Assembly: GCF_003994465.1 (NCBI RefSeq)
Contig: NZ_RZNX01000001.1
Location: forward strand, 1,062,915 to 1,126,914
Reading direction: 5' to 3'
Origin: Paenibacillus zeisoli
GTDB lineage: Bacteria; Bacillota; Bacilli; Paenibacillales; Paenibacillaceae
DNA: 64,000 nt
The notes under the pieces were generated by a model. It had not been told where the DNA came from and did no database searches. It saw only the letters and a list, made by a program, of their open reading frames with translations. How positions within the stretch are numbered: position 1 is the stretch's first letter; each line of letters opens with the position of its first letter. Below are positions 17,940 to 27,323 of this stretch, in pieces. The translations under genes were made by a program, and so were the position numbers.

Positions 17940-19190
17940 TTATATAAATTCTTTAAAGATATTCTTGATACTACCCCAAATTCCCGCTTTAGGAGCTGTC
18001 TCCTGAGCTGCAGGAGTAGACTTTGGATTCTTGACCGTCTTCTTATTCCCAGTACTGCGGATACGAATGTTACGAATCACATTATACAGGATACCAACTC
18101 CGCTTGTGAAACCGGGGTCCCTGACTCCAATGTAGTCCGGTACAGCAATTCGCACAGAAGCGGCTAGTTCGTTCTGAGCCACCTGAAGCAGCCCAGGCAT
18201 GGACACCGTTCCCCCCGTTAGTATATAACCCCCGGGAAGCTCAGTGTAACCGAGCCGTTTCACTTCCTGACGGATCAGGTGGAATATTTCCTGTACCCGG
18301 GGCTCTGAAATTGCTGCCAGATCCTCCTGGGTAAATTCCTTATCCACATTACTTCCGATACGGGTTACTTTGAAAGTAACATCAGGAGCAGCGTCCTCAA
18401 TAAGTGCGCAACCGTATTTAAGCTTCACTTTCTCGGCTTGATCTGTTAAGGTTCGAAGCCCGTAAGCTATATCGTTCGTAATGAATTCTCCACCAATAGG
18501 TAAAGTGGATGTAGCAGAGATGGTTCCATTCTCAAACACAGCGATCGTTGTAGCTCCGGCTCCAATATCCACAAGCACGGAACCCATAGTCTTCTCATCT
18601 TTGGATAAAGCCAGTTGACCCGCACCCAGCGACAAAAGAACAAGATCCGTGACTTTCAGACCTGCTTTCTCTACGCAGCGAAGAAGATTATGTATTGCCG
18701 TCTTGGCACCGGTTATAATGGTAGCTTCGACTTCAAGTCTTACACCGATCATTCCACGTGGATCTTGAATCCCTTCCAATCCGTCAACCACATACTGCTT
18801 GGCTACTACATCGATAATCTCCCGCTCAGGAGGAAGTGCAATCACTTCTGCCGCCTTCATGACGCGCTCAATGTCCTCTTCCCCTATTTCACGGTCCTCG
18901 TTCGACACAGCCACTACACCGTGACTGGATTGGAGTCCGATATGATTTCCCGAAATACCGACATACACTTCCGATATTTGAATACCCACCATGCGTTCTG
19001 CATGATCGACCGCACTCTTGATAGACTGCACAGTCTGGTCAATATCTACAATTGCGCCTTTACGGATTCCTTCCGAGTCGGCAGATCCAACCCCAATAAT
19101 ATTAAAGGTTCCATTCGAAATTTCCCCAATAATAGCACGAACTTTGGATGTACCGATGTCCAAACTAACAATGATGTCATTGTTGCTCAA
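17940..19190 (-). CDS. ftsA: FtsA, actin-like division protein
   Basis: Actin-fold ATPase that links FtsZ to the membrane. The 416-aa protein has phosphate loop IVSLDIGTSKVRAIIGE near the N-terminus, the SHS2 (1C) domain (about 85-165), LVDIGAGATTIAVFENG as second phosphate loop, and a C-terminal amphipathic helix (WGSIKNIFKEFI) for membrane binding. I place the start at TTG 19190, ten bases after AGGAGG; an ATG at 19214 lies upstream of that site and would include it. Confidence 0.95.
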   Translation of the reverse strand: MSNNDIIVSLDIGTSKVRAIIGEISNGTFNIIGVGSADSEGIRKGAIVDIDQTVQSIKSAVDHAERMVGIQISEVYVGISGNHIGLQSSHGVVAVSNEDREIGEEDIERVMKAAEVIALPPEREIIDVVAKQYVVDGLEGIQDPRGMIGVRLEVEATIITGAKTAIHNLLRCVEKAGLKVTDLVLLSLGAGQLALSKDEKTMGSVLVDIGAGATTIAVFENGTISATSTLPIGGEFITNDIAYGLRTLTDQAEKVKLKYGCALIEDAAPDVTFKVTRIGSNVDKEFTQEDLAAISEPRVQEIFHLIRQEVKRLGYTELPGGYILTGGTVSMPGLLQVAQNELAASVRIAVPDYIGVRDPGFTSGVGILYNVIRNIRIRSTGNKKTVKNPKSTPAAQETAPKAGIWGSIKNIFKEFI

Positions 19191-19433
19191 GCCCCTGGCA
19201 CCTCCTGTTATCATAAAAATTATTTACGAGAGCTAAGTACAACTCTCTACTTATTCAACGTATTTTATTCTTTCCCTCTTTTTTCTACAAATTTTTTAAT
19301 TACCAAGATTTACTTAGAACCGCGTCCCAGCAGCGTTTTGCTTCTAAATCATGAAACGAAGCTGCCACAAAAATTATAAGAAAAAAGAGGGAGGATGCTA
19401 ACAAGCTCATAAATTATATTTTATCATTGTTCG
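19191..19433 (-). promoter_or_regulatory. ftsA upstream region with candidate promoters and a long-range inverted repeat
   Basis: No gene fits here. Two promoter-like patterns face ftsA. One is TTAGCA-17-TATAAT (19400-19372 area). The other is a sigma-H-like AGAGGGAAA followed about 13 bases later by TTGAAT (around 19280-19258). AGAAAAAAGAGGGA occurs at 19286-19273 (minus) and, inverted, at 19379-19392 (plus), 92 bases apart. In B. subtilis ftsAZ has a sigma-A and a sigma-H promoter; equivalence here is inferred. Confidence 0.45.
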
Positions 19434-20201
19434 TCACTGATTAGTAGTCTCTTTTTGAGGCTCCTGATTGTCTTCGACAGGCCCAAAGGATGAATAGGAA
19501 TTCGCCTCGAGCATGGTAAGTGTCCCAGGCTGCTGAGTATCGATGACCGAATTCAGATCCTCGATCTTCTCCGACAGCAGTGAAATCGCGGTGATTACCT
19601 CAAAATGCGAGCTTGTGTACATCTTGATCCGATCCGGATAAGATACGGTCGGTGAAGGAATAATCTCCGATATATCTGCAGTCAGATTATCTGAAATTTG
19701 TCCAAGTACTTTGCAGAGGTTGGCCAAATTCGGATCACTCTTCTTCCAATTCGACAGCAGCGGCTTCCCGGCAGCAATTCCGCCATTCTTGGCAGGAACC
19801 ACAGTTCCGTTGGCCAAATAGGCTTCAAGACTTCCGTCTTTGTTAAGAGTATAGGCGACCGCAGGATACTCTTTGATATGGATGCTGATAAGACCTGGAA
19901 ACTGCTTGTCTACAGTTACCTTCTCGATCGAAGAAATGGCTGCAAGCCGTTCACGTATCGTATTTTCACTCGTACCGAAAAATGGCGCTCCGACACCAAT
20001 ACCAATCTGTTTCTGAAGATCCGCATTGGTAGTATATTTATTTCCAGTGAAACGGATTTCTGAAATTTTGCTTATCTGTGACCGAAAGAACAGCACACCC
20101 ATCAGGACAACAAACAGAAGGATTAAAATGGCGATAACTTTACGGCTTGTCTTCATTTTTGGCTTGTCCTTCTTAAGGACCGGTACATTTGCTTTTGGCA
20201 T
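19434..20201 (-). CDS. ftsQ: FtsQ/DivIB division protein
   Basis: Bitopic divisome protein that, with FtsL and FtsB/DivIC, gates septal peptidoglycan synthesis. The 255-aa protein has a basic cytoplasmic tail, one transmembrane helix (about 20-40, VIAILILLFVVLMGVLFF) and an extracytoplasmic POTRA domain (ISEIRFTGNKYT, about 45-115) followed by the beta domain. The acidic/Gln-rich tail (PVEDNQEPQKETTNQ) looks disordered. The ATG at 20201 is preceded by GGAGAAG. No divIC is in the window. Confidence 0.93.
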   Translation of the reverse strand: MPKANVPVLKKDKPKMKTSRKVIAILILLFVVLMGVLFFRSQISKISEIRFTGNKYTTNADLQKQIGIGVGAPFFGTSENTIRERLAAISSIEKVTVDKQFPGLISIHIKEYPAVAYTLNKDGSLEAYLANGTVVPAKNGGIAAGKPLLSNWKKSDPNLANLCKVLGQISDNLTADISEIIPSPTVSYPDRIKMYTSSHFEVITAISLLSEKIEDLNSVIDTQQPGTLTMLEANSYSSFGPVEDNQEPQKETTNQ

Positions 20202-20261
20202 GTTCACTTCTCCATAAAGCCTGATAGCCCCTCCGGATGGAGGGGACAACCTTGGCATTAA

Positions 20262-21542
20262 TCAGGCAAAATCAAGCTGTTTGAGCACGGGAGTCTGTCT
20301 GTGCATATGGGCTCCCAGCCGCTGAAACATATTCTCTATTCGATCATATCCCCGGTCAATGTGATGAACCTGCTCCACAACGGTCTTGCCGTGAGCCGAC
20401 AGTCCTGCAATAACCAGTGCTGCACCTGCCCTTAAATCGGTTGCTTCCACGGTCGCCCCATATAATCTCGGAACTCCCCGGATGTAAGCAGAAGTATAGT
20501 TCACCGAAATATCAGCGCCCATACGTACAAGTTCATCCACATGTTTGAATCTGCCCTCGAACACCGTCTCCCGCATTATACTCATGCCATCCGCCAAGGA
20601 TAACAGTACCATGACTTGTGACTGGAGATCGGTAGGAAATGCAGGATAGGGAGAGGTCACAATGCTCTCTACCGCTTTAGGTCTTCCAAGACTACTAACA
20701 TTGATTATATCATTGCAAGCCCCTATTTGAACACCAGCGCGCCTCAGCACGTGGAGCAGCGAGATTAAGTGAGCCGGATTGCAATGAGTTAATGTTACCG
20801 TTCCTCGGGTAGCCGCAGCGGCAATCAAAGCGGTTCCAGCCACTATGCGGTCAGGAATAATCTCATACTCGCATGGATAAAGCTGCTGAACTCCACGGAT
20901 CTTAATGGTGTCCGTACCTGCACCCATAATGCTCGCGCCCATTTGATTCAGGAAATTCTGAAGGTCCTGAATTTCGGGCTCACGGGCTGCATTGGTAATT
21001 ATTGTTGTACCTTCAGCCAGTACAGCAGCCATCATAATGTTCTCTGTTGCCCCAACGCTGGGAAAATCCAAATGAATATCTGCCCCAACCAGCTTCTTGG
21101 CCCGGCACCAAATCTGCTCGTCATTCTCTTCGATGACGGCTCCCAGCGCCTTAAGACCATTCAGATGGAGATCAATCTTGCGTTCACCGATCGCACATCC
21201 GCCTGGTTGGTATACACATACCTCGCCAAACTTGGCCAGTAAAGGCCCCATAAGGAATATCGATGACCTCATCAGCTTCATTAAATCTTCCGGTACTTGA
21301 CAAGAATCCGCCCCACTTGAATCGACAACCACGGTGTCCCCTCTGTGAATCGTACTGCAGCCCAGGCGGTTCAAAATGCGCAGCATAACATCAATGTCAA
21401 GCAAACGCGGTACATTGCGCAGCTGAACCTTCCCTCCGGACAGCAGGCTTGCCGCCAGGATTGGCAATGCGGCATTTTTCGCTCCATGGATACGAATGGT
21501 TCCTGATAGGGGTTTCCCGCCTTCAATCACCAATTTGTCCAA
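20262..21542 (-). CDS. murA: UDP-N-acetylglucosamine 1-carboxyvinyltransferase MurA
   Basis: First committed step of peptidoglycan synthesis: transfers enolpyruvate from PEP to UDP-GlcNAc. The 426-aa protein has the active-site cysteine C116 in the flexible loop PGGCAIGER, the residue alkylated by fosfomycin, and the N-terminal SGTIRIHGAKNAALP. TTG start at 21542 with CGGAGGTGA upstream. Bacilli often keep a second copy (murAB/murZ) elsewhere. Its place between murB and ftsQ follows the cluster order expected for this group. Confidence 0.95.
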   Translation of the reverse strand: MDKLVIEGGKPLSGTIRIHGAKNAALPILAASLLSGGKVQLRNVPRLLDIDVMLRILNRLGCSTIHRGDTVVVDSSGADSCQVPEDLMKLMRSSIFLMGPLLAKFGEVCVYQPGGCAIGERKIDLHLNGLKALGAVIEENDEQIWCRAKKLVGADIHLDFPSVGATENIMMAAVLAEGTTIITNAAREPEIQDLQNFLNQMGASIMGAGTDTIKIRGVQQLYPCEYEIIPDRIVAGTALIAAAATRGTVTLTHCNPAHLISLLHVLRRAGVQIGACNDIINVSSLGRPKAVESIVTSPYPAFPTDLQSQVMVLLSLADGMSIMRETVFEGRFKHVDELVRMGADISVNYTSAYIRGVPRLYGATVEATDLRAGAALVIAGLSAHGKTVVEQVHHIDRGYDRIENMFQRLGAHMHRQTPVLKQLDFA

Positions 21543-21558
21543 TGTATCACCTCCGAGT

Positions 21559-22464
21559 TTACCGCTCACCCACGCAGAACACTTCCGGAACCAAATTTAC
21601 CTCGAATTTGGAGGCAACCACGGTTTGAATATGATGCATAAGGGTGAGTACGTCCTCTGCTGTCGCTTGCCCGGTATTAACAATGAAATTGGCATGCATT
21701 TCGGATACCTCGGCACCGCCTGACCGGTACCCTTTCAGACCGGCTGCTTCAATCAGCCTTGCGGCGTGATCTCCCGGCGGGTTGCGGAACACGCTTCCGG
21801 CGCACGGCTGCTGCAGCGGTTGAGTCTGTCTTCTCCGGTCCTTATAGGCTGCCATGGAGGAAGAAATCGCTGCACGGTCTCCTTCCCTAAGCTGGAACAC
21901 CGCCTTGGCCACAATTCCACTGCGTTCATGCAGGATCGAATGACGATAAGCGAATTCCATCTGTTCCGCGTTGTAGCTAACCAATTCCCCTGTCTCCAGT
22001 ACAATCTCAGCGGATTTGAATATGCGTGACACATCAGACCCGTGCGCTCCGGCATTCATATATACCGCACCACCAACCGTGCCGGGTATACCTGAAGCGA
22101 ACTCCATACCTGTGAGGCCTTTCTTGCCCGCCATGATGCTCAGACTGACAAAGCTTGCGCCCCCATCGGCTTCCACTTCAGTCCCTCGGAACTCTGACCC
22201 CTCTAGCCCTTTGCCAAACTTGATTACCGCACCGCGGATTCCAAGATCGGATACGAGCATATTAGATCCTTTGCCAACAAGCATCCAAGGAACTTTCTCT
22301 TCATGCAGGATACGGATAAGATGCTGAAGCTGCTGCACCGTCTCAGGCACGATCACCGCATCAGCGGGACCACCGATTTTCCATGTTGTATATTTGGCCA
22401 TTGGCTCATTCGGCAGAATACTGCCGACCTCTGCCTCGGATAGTTTAGAAATCCACTGCTGCAT
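21559..22464 (-). CDS. murB: UDP-N-acetylenolpyruvoylglucosamine reductase MurB
   Basis: FAD enzyme that reduces the MurA product with NADPH to UDP-MurNAc. The 301-aa protein has the PCMH-type FAD domain (TTWKIGGPAD, VGKGSNMLVSD, ASGIPGTVGGAVYMNAGAHG), the YRHSIL substrate stretch, and GSVFRNP with the catalytic serine. The ATG at 22464 has GGGAGGG upstream; the frame to 22545 is rejected. The gap to murG (22465-22635) shows no clear signal. Confidence 0.95.
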   Translation of the reverse strand: MQQWISKLSEAEVGSILPNEPMAKYTTWKIGGPADAVIVPETVQQLQHLIRILHEEKVPWMLVGKGSNMLVSDLGIRGAVIKFGKGLEGSEFRGTEVEADGGASFVSLSIMAGKKGLTGMEFASGIPGTVGGAVYMNAGAHGSDVSRIFKSAEIVLETGELVSYNAEQMEFAYRHSILHERSGIVAKAVFQLREGDRAAISSSMAAYKDRRRQTQPLQQPCAGSVFRNPPGDHAARLIEAAGLKGYRSGGAEVSEMHANFIVNTGQATAEDVLTLMHHIQTVVASKFEVNLVPEVFCVGER

Positions 22465-22635
22465 CTTAATTTCCCTCCCTGGTTCGTTACCCTCACAGCC
22501 AATTGATTGATCAATCCTAATACGGATAGATTTCTGGAGCATCACACCTCGGCACCTGGGTAGATTGTCACGCGATTATAGAGTATCTTATGTCAGCTCT
22601 ACATAGAGTGTGACACCCGCCCAGAGCCTGGAATT

Positions 22636-23748
22636 TTATCTCCGCTGCTGCGTTAGCCGGTGCATTTCTTCTACCAGCAGGTGTGCAGAGTCCGGCTTAC
22701 CCATCCGGCGTGAAGCTGTGGACATAGACACCTGCCTGGAGACATCCTCCATAATCTGCTTGATCGATGAGAATAAAGCCGGACCGGTTAATTCTTGTTC
22801 CAGGATAACTTCAGCTGCTCCGGCAGACTCCAGCGTTCTGGCATTCTTCTCCTGGTGATTATTGGTCACATTGGGAGAAGGAATCAGAATTGACGGGATA
22901 CCAAGCGAGGTAATCTCCGCAAGGAAGGAAGCCCCCGCACGGTTAACAATAAGCGAAGTAGAAGCCAGCACCTCAGGCATGTTATGCACATAAGGAAGCA
23001 CTTGAAGACCACGGGGTAGATTGCCAGTCTTGGCCTTGATTGCTTGAAGAGTAGGCTCATAATAACTCTCACCAGTTACATAGACAAAGCGAACATGCTC
23101 AAGCTCATTCAACAAGGGCGCCATTTCGATCATGGCCTCATTAATCGCCTTGGCTCCCCGGCTGCCGCCGACCACCAGTACAATTGGAGTTCCTGGAATA
23201 AGCCCCAAGGCAGAGTAACCCTTTGTCTTATCGGCCTCATAGACTGTAGTTGCCCTTGGATTGCCGGTATAAATGATGTTTTTTGAACCGGGAAACGCGC
23301 TCTCCATGCCTTCAAAGCTCAGTGCAACCGTATCTACATACTTGCTCAGGAAGCGATTGGTGAGACCCGGAATGGCATTCTGCTCATGAATGATGCTTGG
23401 AATTCCCAATTTGGAGGCGGCATACACGACAGGACCGCATACATATCCCCCCGTTCCAATAACCACATCCGGCTTGAATTTTCTAAGCAATTTCTTGGAT
23501 GTGCTGACACCCCGCAGAAAGCGAACAACGGTCTTTATATTCTCCGGTGACAGTTTTCTACGGAATCCGGTAATATTAATAGCTTCAAAAGGAATACCTT
23601 CTTTGGGAACCAGGGAACTTTCCAGTCCCTTCTGTCCCCCTATATATAGAAACTCCGTTTCCGGAAATTCAGAAGCACATTGCTTCGCGACGGCGAGCGC
23701 AGGATAAATATGTCCTCCTGTGCCTCCTCCGCTTAATACAACTCGCAT
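22636..23748 (-). CDS. murG: MurG, lipid II-forming GlcNAc transferase
   Basis: Peripheral GT28 enzyme that adds GlcNAc to lipid I, making lipid II on the inner membrane face. The 370-aa protein has the glycine loop SGGGTGGHIYPALA at the N-terminus, a second in VVGGSRGAKAIN, and NRAGASFLAE with the UDP-binding region TNNHQEKNA. The ATG at 23748 has GAGGTG six bases upstream and lies five bases after the spoVE stop. Confidence 0.96.
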   Translation of the reverse strand: MRVVLSGGGTGGHIYPALAVAKQCASEFPETEFLYIGGQKGLESSLVPKEGIPFEAINITGFRRKLSPENIKTVVRFLRGVSTSKKLLRKFKPDVVIGTGGYVCGPVVYAASKLGIPSIIHEQNAIPGLTNRFLSKYVDTVALSFEGMESAFPGSKNIIYTGNPRATTVYEADKTKGYSALGLIPGTPIVLVVGGSRGAKAINEAMIEMAPLLNELEHVRFVYVTGESYYEPTLQAIKAKTGNLPRGLQVLPYVHNMPEVLASTSLIVNRAGASFLAEITSLGIPSILIPSPNVTNNHQEKNARTLESAGAAEVILEQELTGPALFSSIKQIMEDVSRQVSMSTASRRMGKPDSAHLLVEEMHRLTQQRR

Positions 23749-23753
23749 GATGT

Positions 23754-24851
23754 TCACCTCGAATGTCGGGATAAGTTAAGCAAAATTCCTAGTGCCGTCA
23801 GCATCAGGGTGAGCGAAGATCCGCCGTAGCTGATGAGCGGCAGCGTAATGCCGGTAACCGGCATCATACCAATAACTACGCCAATATTAATCACAACCTG
23901 AACAGCAACAATACCAATAATTCCTACGGCCAGCAGACTTCCGAAAGTATCGGGAACCGTCATCGCGACCCTCATGCCTCTCCATACCAGAATCATGAAG
24001 AGCAGCAGCACGAGCAGACCGCCGATAAATCCGAGCTCTTCAGCCAATATCGAAAATATGAAATCCGTCTGCGGCTCAGGTACATAACTATACTTCTGAC
24101 GGCTCATACCCAGCCCCAGCCCCGCTAGTCCGCCCGGGCCGATTGCATATAAAGACTGAATAATCTGATATCCGGCTCCGAGGGGGTCCGACCAAGGATC
24201 AAGAAAAGCTGTAATTCTCTTCAGACGATAAGGAGCAGCGAGGATCAGCCCTACAAACCCGGCAGCCCCTGCCAAGGCAAGCGTGAACAGATGCTTAAGT
24301 CTGGCTCCTGCAGCAAACACAATCAGCAGTGAAGCCCCCAGCATGACGGTTCCTGTCCCGAGGTCAGGCTGCAGCATAATAAGCCCAAACGCAAGTCCAA
24401 TCAGCCCAAGCGGCGGAAGCAGGCCTTTCGTAAATCTTGTAATATCCATCGTCTCGCGGCTAAGCCAATCGGATAGAAACAGAATCATCCCAAGCTTCAT
24501 AAATTCTGAAGGCTGAATCCCGAACGAGCTAATCCCCAGCCAGCTTCTTGCTCCCCCGCGCACAACACCAATACCCGGAATAAGTACAATAACTAGAAGG
24601 ATAAAGCAAACAATAAGTATGGGTCTCGAATATTTTCGCAAATTACGATAATCGAGGTTCATGGTAAAGAACATGGAAATCAGTCCCAGGACCGCGAACA
24701 GCAGCTGTCTTTTCACAAAATAAAAGGAATCCCCATAATCGTGAAAAGCAAGTACGGAGCCTGCACTGTATACCATGACCATGCCGATCGCCAGCAGTGC
24801 CAGAATGCAGATTAACAACCAAATATCAGGCGCATGGCGCGTCTTGCTCAT
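23754..24851 (-). CDS. spoVE: SEDS-family peptidoglycan polymerase FtsW/SpoVE
   Basis: Polytopic (about ten helices) SEDS glycosyltransferase that polymerises lipid II with a cognate class B PBP, here PBP2B in division or SpoVD for spore cortex. The 365-aa protein has the extracellular loop RGGARSWLGISSFGIQPSEFMK, the polymerase signature, and the C-terminal GMMPVTGITLPLISYGGSS. The ATG at 24851 has AGAGGTGG upstream. By position it equals B. subtilis spoVE. Whether this gene also serves as vegetative ftsW depends on whether another copy exists elsewhere. Confidence 0.92.
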   Translation of the reverse strand: MSKTRHAPDIWLLICILALLAIGMVMVYSAGSVLAFHDYGDSFYFVKRQLLFAVLGLISMFFTMNLDYRNLRKYSRPILIVCFILLVIVLIPGIGVVRGGARSWLGISSFGIQPSEFMKLGMILFLSDWLSRETMDITRFTKGLLPPLGLIGLAFGLIMLQPDLGTGTVMLGASLLIVFAAGARLKHLFTLALAGAAGFVGLILAAPYRLKRITAFLDPWSDPLGAGYQIIQSLYAIGPGGLAGLGLGMSRQKYSYVPEPQTDFIFSILAEELGFIGGLLVLLLFMILVWRGMRVAMTVPDTFGSLLAVGIIGIVAVQVVINIGVVIGMMPVTGITLPLISYGGSSLTLMLTALGILLNLSRHSR

Positions 24852-24903
24852 AGCGGAAGCCACCTCTAACTATAATAGTAGTAGGGGCTTATCCACCCCT
24901 CTA

Positions 24904-26325
24904 CTAAAGGTTATGCACGGCCTCTTTAAAAATGCGTCCACGCTCTTCATAGGAAGCAAACATGTCCCAGCTCGCACATGCCGGGGATAATAGAACAATA
25001 TCCCCCGCTTCGGCAAGACTCGCAGCTTCATGAATCGCGGTGCGGAGCACAGAGGCAGCGTCCTCCTCAGTATCGACGAGCACGATCTGGGTTAATCCGG
25101 CAAGTTCAGCTACCCTGCCTATTTTCTCCCTGGTTTCGCCAAGGGCAACCACCGCTTTGAGCTTTTCTTTGAAAGAAGGAATCAACTCCATATAATCGGA
25201 GCCCCGATCTAGTCCGCCTGCAATCAGGATAATAGGAGCATCCAATGCTCCCAGGGCCATGATCGTTGCTTTGGAATTCGTCGCCTTTGAATTGTTATAG
25301 TAGGTGACCCCGTTCTTCACTTCCACATACTCCAGGCGGTGTTCAACTCCGCGGAAGGACTTCAGCGGTTCAGCGAGAGACTCGAGGTTAGCGCCTGCAG
25401 CAATGGAGATGGCAATAGCGGCAAGTGCATTTTCTACATTAAAACGCCCTGGCAGACCAATTTCGTCCACCTGCACAATTTCATGTGGTTTTCCATCTGT
25501 ATCCCGGTAGATCACTGTTCTGGATACATGGTCCTGAACATCCGCCGCATACGGTGGATCCAGATACACACCTTCTACAAGAGTCTCTGTAACCGAGAAC
25601 GGCAATAGCTTTGATTTGACGTAAGGAACCAGCTTCCGGCAGACCGGATCATCAAAATTAAGTACAGCAACATCGCTCTCAAGCTGATTGGCGAACAGCT
25701 TCGCCTTGGAGTTCACATAGTCTTCCATATCTCCATGATAGTCCAGATGTGTCTCTGCAACATTTAGCAAGCAGCCTACAGCGGGACGGAAGTCCTTCGT
25801 TCCTTTCAGTTGGAAGCTGCTAAGCTCTACCACCATCCAGTCATTCGGACTTGCAGCGGCTGCTGCCTCACAGAGCGGAGTACCAATATTACCGGCAACA
25901 ATAGGATGCATGCCCGCTGCCTCTAACAGCTTGTCTACCCACGTAGTCGTCGTCGTCTTGCCATTGGAGCCTGTAATTCCAATGATGGGCGCCTGGCAAA
26001 TATGATAAGCCACTTCCACCTCGGTCACGACCTCAATTCCCAGTTCAATCGCTTTCTGTACAGGCGGCACCGAGTAAGGAATACCCGGATTCTTAATCAG
26101 CAGAGAGACACCCGGATGGATAAGTCCTTCCGGGTGGCTCCCGCATAGAACAGAAATTCCCAAAGCCTCCAGTTCGGATGCCTCGGGACACTGTTCTCTA
26201 TCCTTTTTATCATTTACAATCACGTTCGCGCCTGCTTCATGCAGGGTCTTAGCTACTTGAACTCCACTTTTGGCAAGACCCAGGACAACAACTTCCCGGT
26301 CTTTATACATTTCCGGATGATTCAT
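24904..26325 (-). CDS. murD: UDP-MurNAc-L-alanine--D-glutamate ligase MurD
   Basis: ATP-dependent amide ligase adding D-Glu to the peptide stem. The 473-aa protein has the N-terminal Rossmann-like uridine-binding domain (VVVLGLAKSGVQVA), the P-loop GITGSNGKTTTTTW, NVAETHLDYHGDM, and NNSKATN in the C-terminal domain. The ATG at 26325 is preceded by AAGGGG; upstream codons up to 26409 are read inside mraY and rejected. It starts six bases after the mraY stop. Confidence 0.95.
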   Translation of the reverse strand: MNHPEMYKDREVVVLGLAKSGVQVAKTLHEAGANVIVNDKKDREQCPEASELEALGISVLCGSHPEGLIHPGVSLLIKNPGIPYSVPPVQKAIELGIEVVTEVEVAYHICQAPIIGITGSNGKTTTTTWVDKLLEAAGMHPIVAGNIGTPLCEAAAAASPNDWMVVELSSFQLKGTKDFRPAVGCLLNVAETHLDYHGDMEDYVNSKAKLFANQLESDVAVLNFDDPVCRKLVPYVKSKLLPFSVTETLVEGVYLDPPYAADVQDHVSRTVIYRDTDGKPHEIVQVDEIGLPGRFNVENALAAIAISIAAGANLESLAEPLKSFRGVEHRLEYVEVKNGVTYYNNSKATNSKATIMALGALDAPIILIAGGLDRGSDYMELIPSFKEKLKAVVALGETREKIGRVAELAGLTQIVLVDTEEDAASVLRTAIHEAASLAEAGDIVLLSPACASWDMFASYEERGRIFKEAVHNL

Positions 26326-26330
26326 CGCAA

Positions 26331-27296
26331 TTACAACCCCTTGTTGAGATAAAGTCCAATACCTGCGAGCACAAGTCCAACCGCCCAAAATGTAATAACA
26401 ACACGCCACTCGGACCAGCCAGACAATTCAAAGTGGTGGTGAATCGGACTCATTTTGAAAATACGCTTGCCCCGGGTCTTGAATGAAGCGACCTGAAGCA
26501 CTACAGACAAAATTTCGATAACGAATATTCCGCCGATGACCAGGAATAACAATTCAGCTTTCGTAACGATGGCAATGGCCGAGATGGCTCCGCCGATACC
26601 AAGCGATCCTGAGTCCCCCATGAACACCCTGGCCGGATGAGCATTGAACACAAGGAATCCAAGTACAGCGCCAATCATAGCTCCGGCACACACCGCAGCG
26701 GGAAGTGAAGTAGCCTGCATCGCGACAACCGCGTAAGCTCCTAGTGCTATGGCACTGACGCCAGATAGCAGTCCATCCAGACCATCTGTAAAGTTAACCG
26801 CATTCGTAGTTGCCAGCATCATAATCACAATGAACGGATAATAAAAGATACCGCCCCAGTCAAAGGAATAATCTGTTCCCGGAATTCCGATCGCCGTACT
26901 GTGCCCCTTCGAAATCAGAAGAATGCATACAATAGCCGCGAACACCAGCTGTCCAACCAGCTTCTGCTTGGCGGTAAGCCCTAGTGAACGCTTGAAAACG
27001 ATCTTGATGTAGTCATCCAGAAACCCTACTAGACCAAACCCCAGTGTAGCTACCAGCATGACGTAAAAGTCCGTATTGATCACAGAAAATTTCATAAAGG
27101 CCAGTGTAAAAGCAACCATGATAATAATGCCGCCCATGGTAGGCGTACCTGCTTTTTTCAAATGGGACTGGGGCCCCTCGCCCCTGATCTGCTGTCCAAA
27201 TTTGAGCCTGCGCAGAAGTGGTATACATAAGGGAGCCGCAATGACGGCGAGGATGAAGGAAACGCCTATGGTGAGAAGTACAAGTGAGAAATCCAC
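26331..27296 (-). CDS. mraY: Phospho-N-acetylmuramoyl-pentapeptide transferase MraY
   Basis: Membrane enzyme with about ten helices that moves phospho-MurNAc-pentapeptide to undecaprenyl phosphate, forming lipid I. The 321-aa protein has the aspartate motifs FLDDYIKI and NFTDGLDGL, GDSGSLGIGG, and the Mg-site histidines in PIHHHFE. GTG start at 27296 with AAAGGAGGGAG upstream. Confidence 0.96.
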   Translation of the reverse strand: MDFSLVLLTIGVSFILAVIAAPLCIPLLRRLKFGQQIRGEGPQSHLKKAGTPTMGGIIIMVAFTLAFMKFSVINTDFYVMLVATLGFGLVGFLDDYIKIVFKRSLGLTAKQKLVGQLVFAAIVCILLISKGHSTAIGIPGTDYSFDWGGIFYYPFIVIMMLATTNAVNFTDGLDGLLSGVSAIALGAYAVVAMQATSLPAAVCAGAMIGAVLGFLVFNAHPARVFMGDSGSLGIGGAISAIAIVTKAELLFLVIGGIFVIEILSVVLQVASFKTRGKRIFKMSPIHHHFELSGWSEWRVVITFWAVGLVLAGIGLYLNKGL

Positions 27297-27323
27297 GGAT
27301 CTCCCTCCTTTCGCTATCATTTT

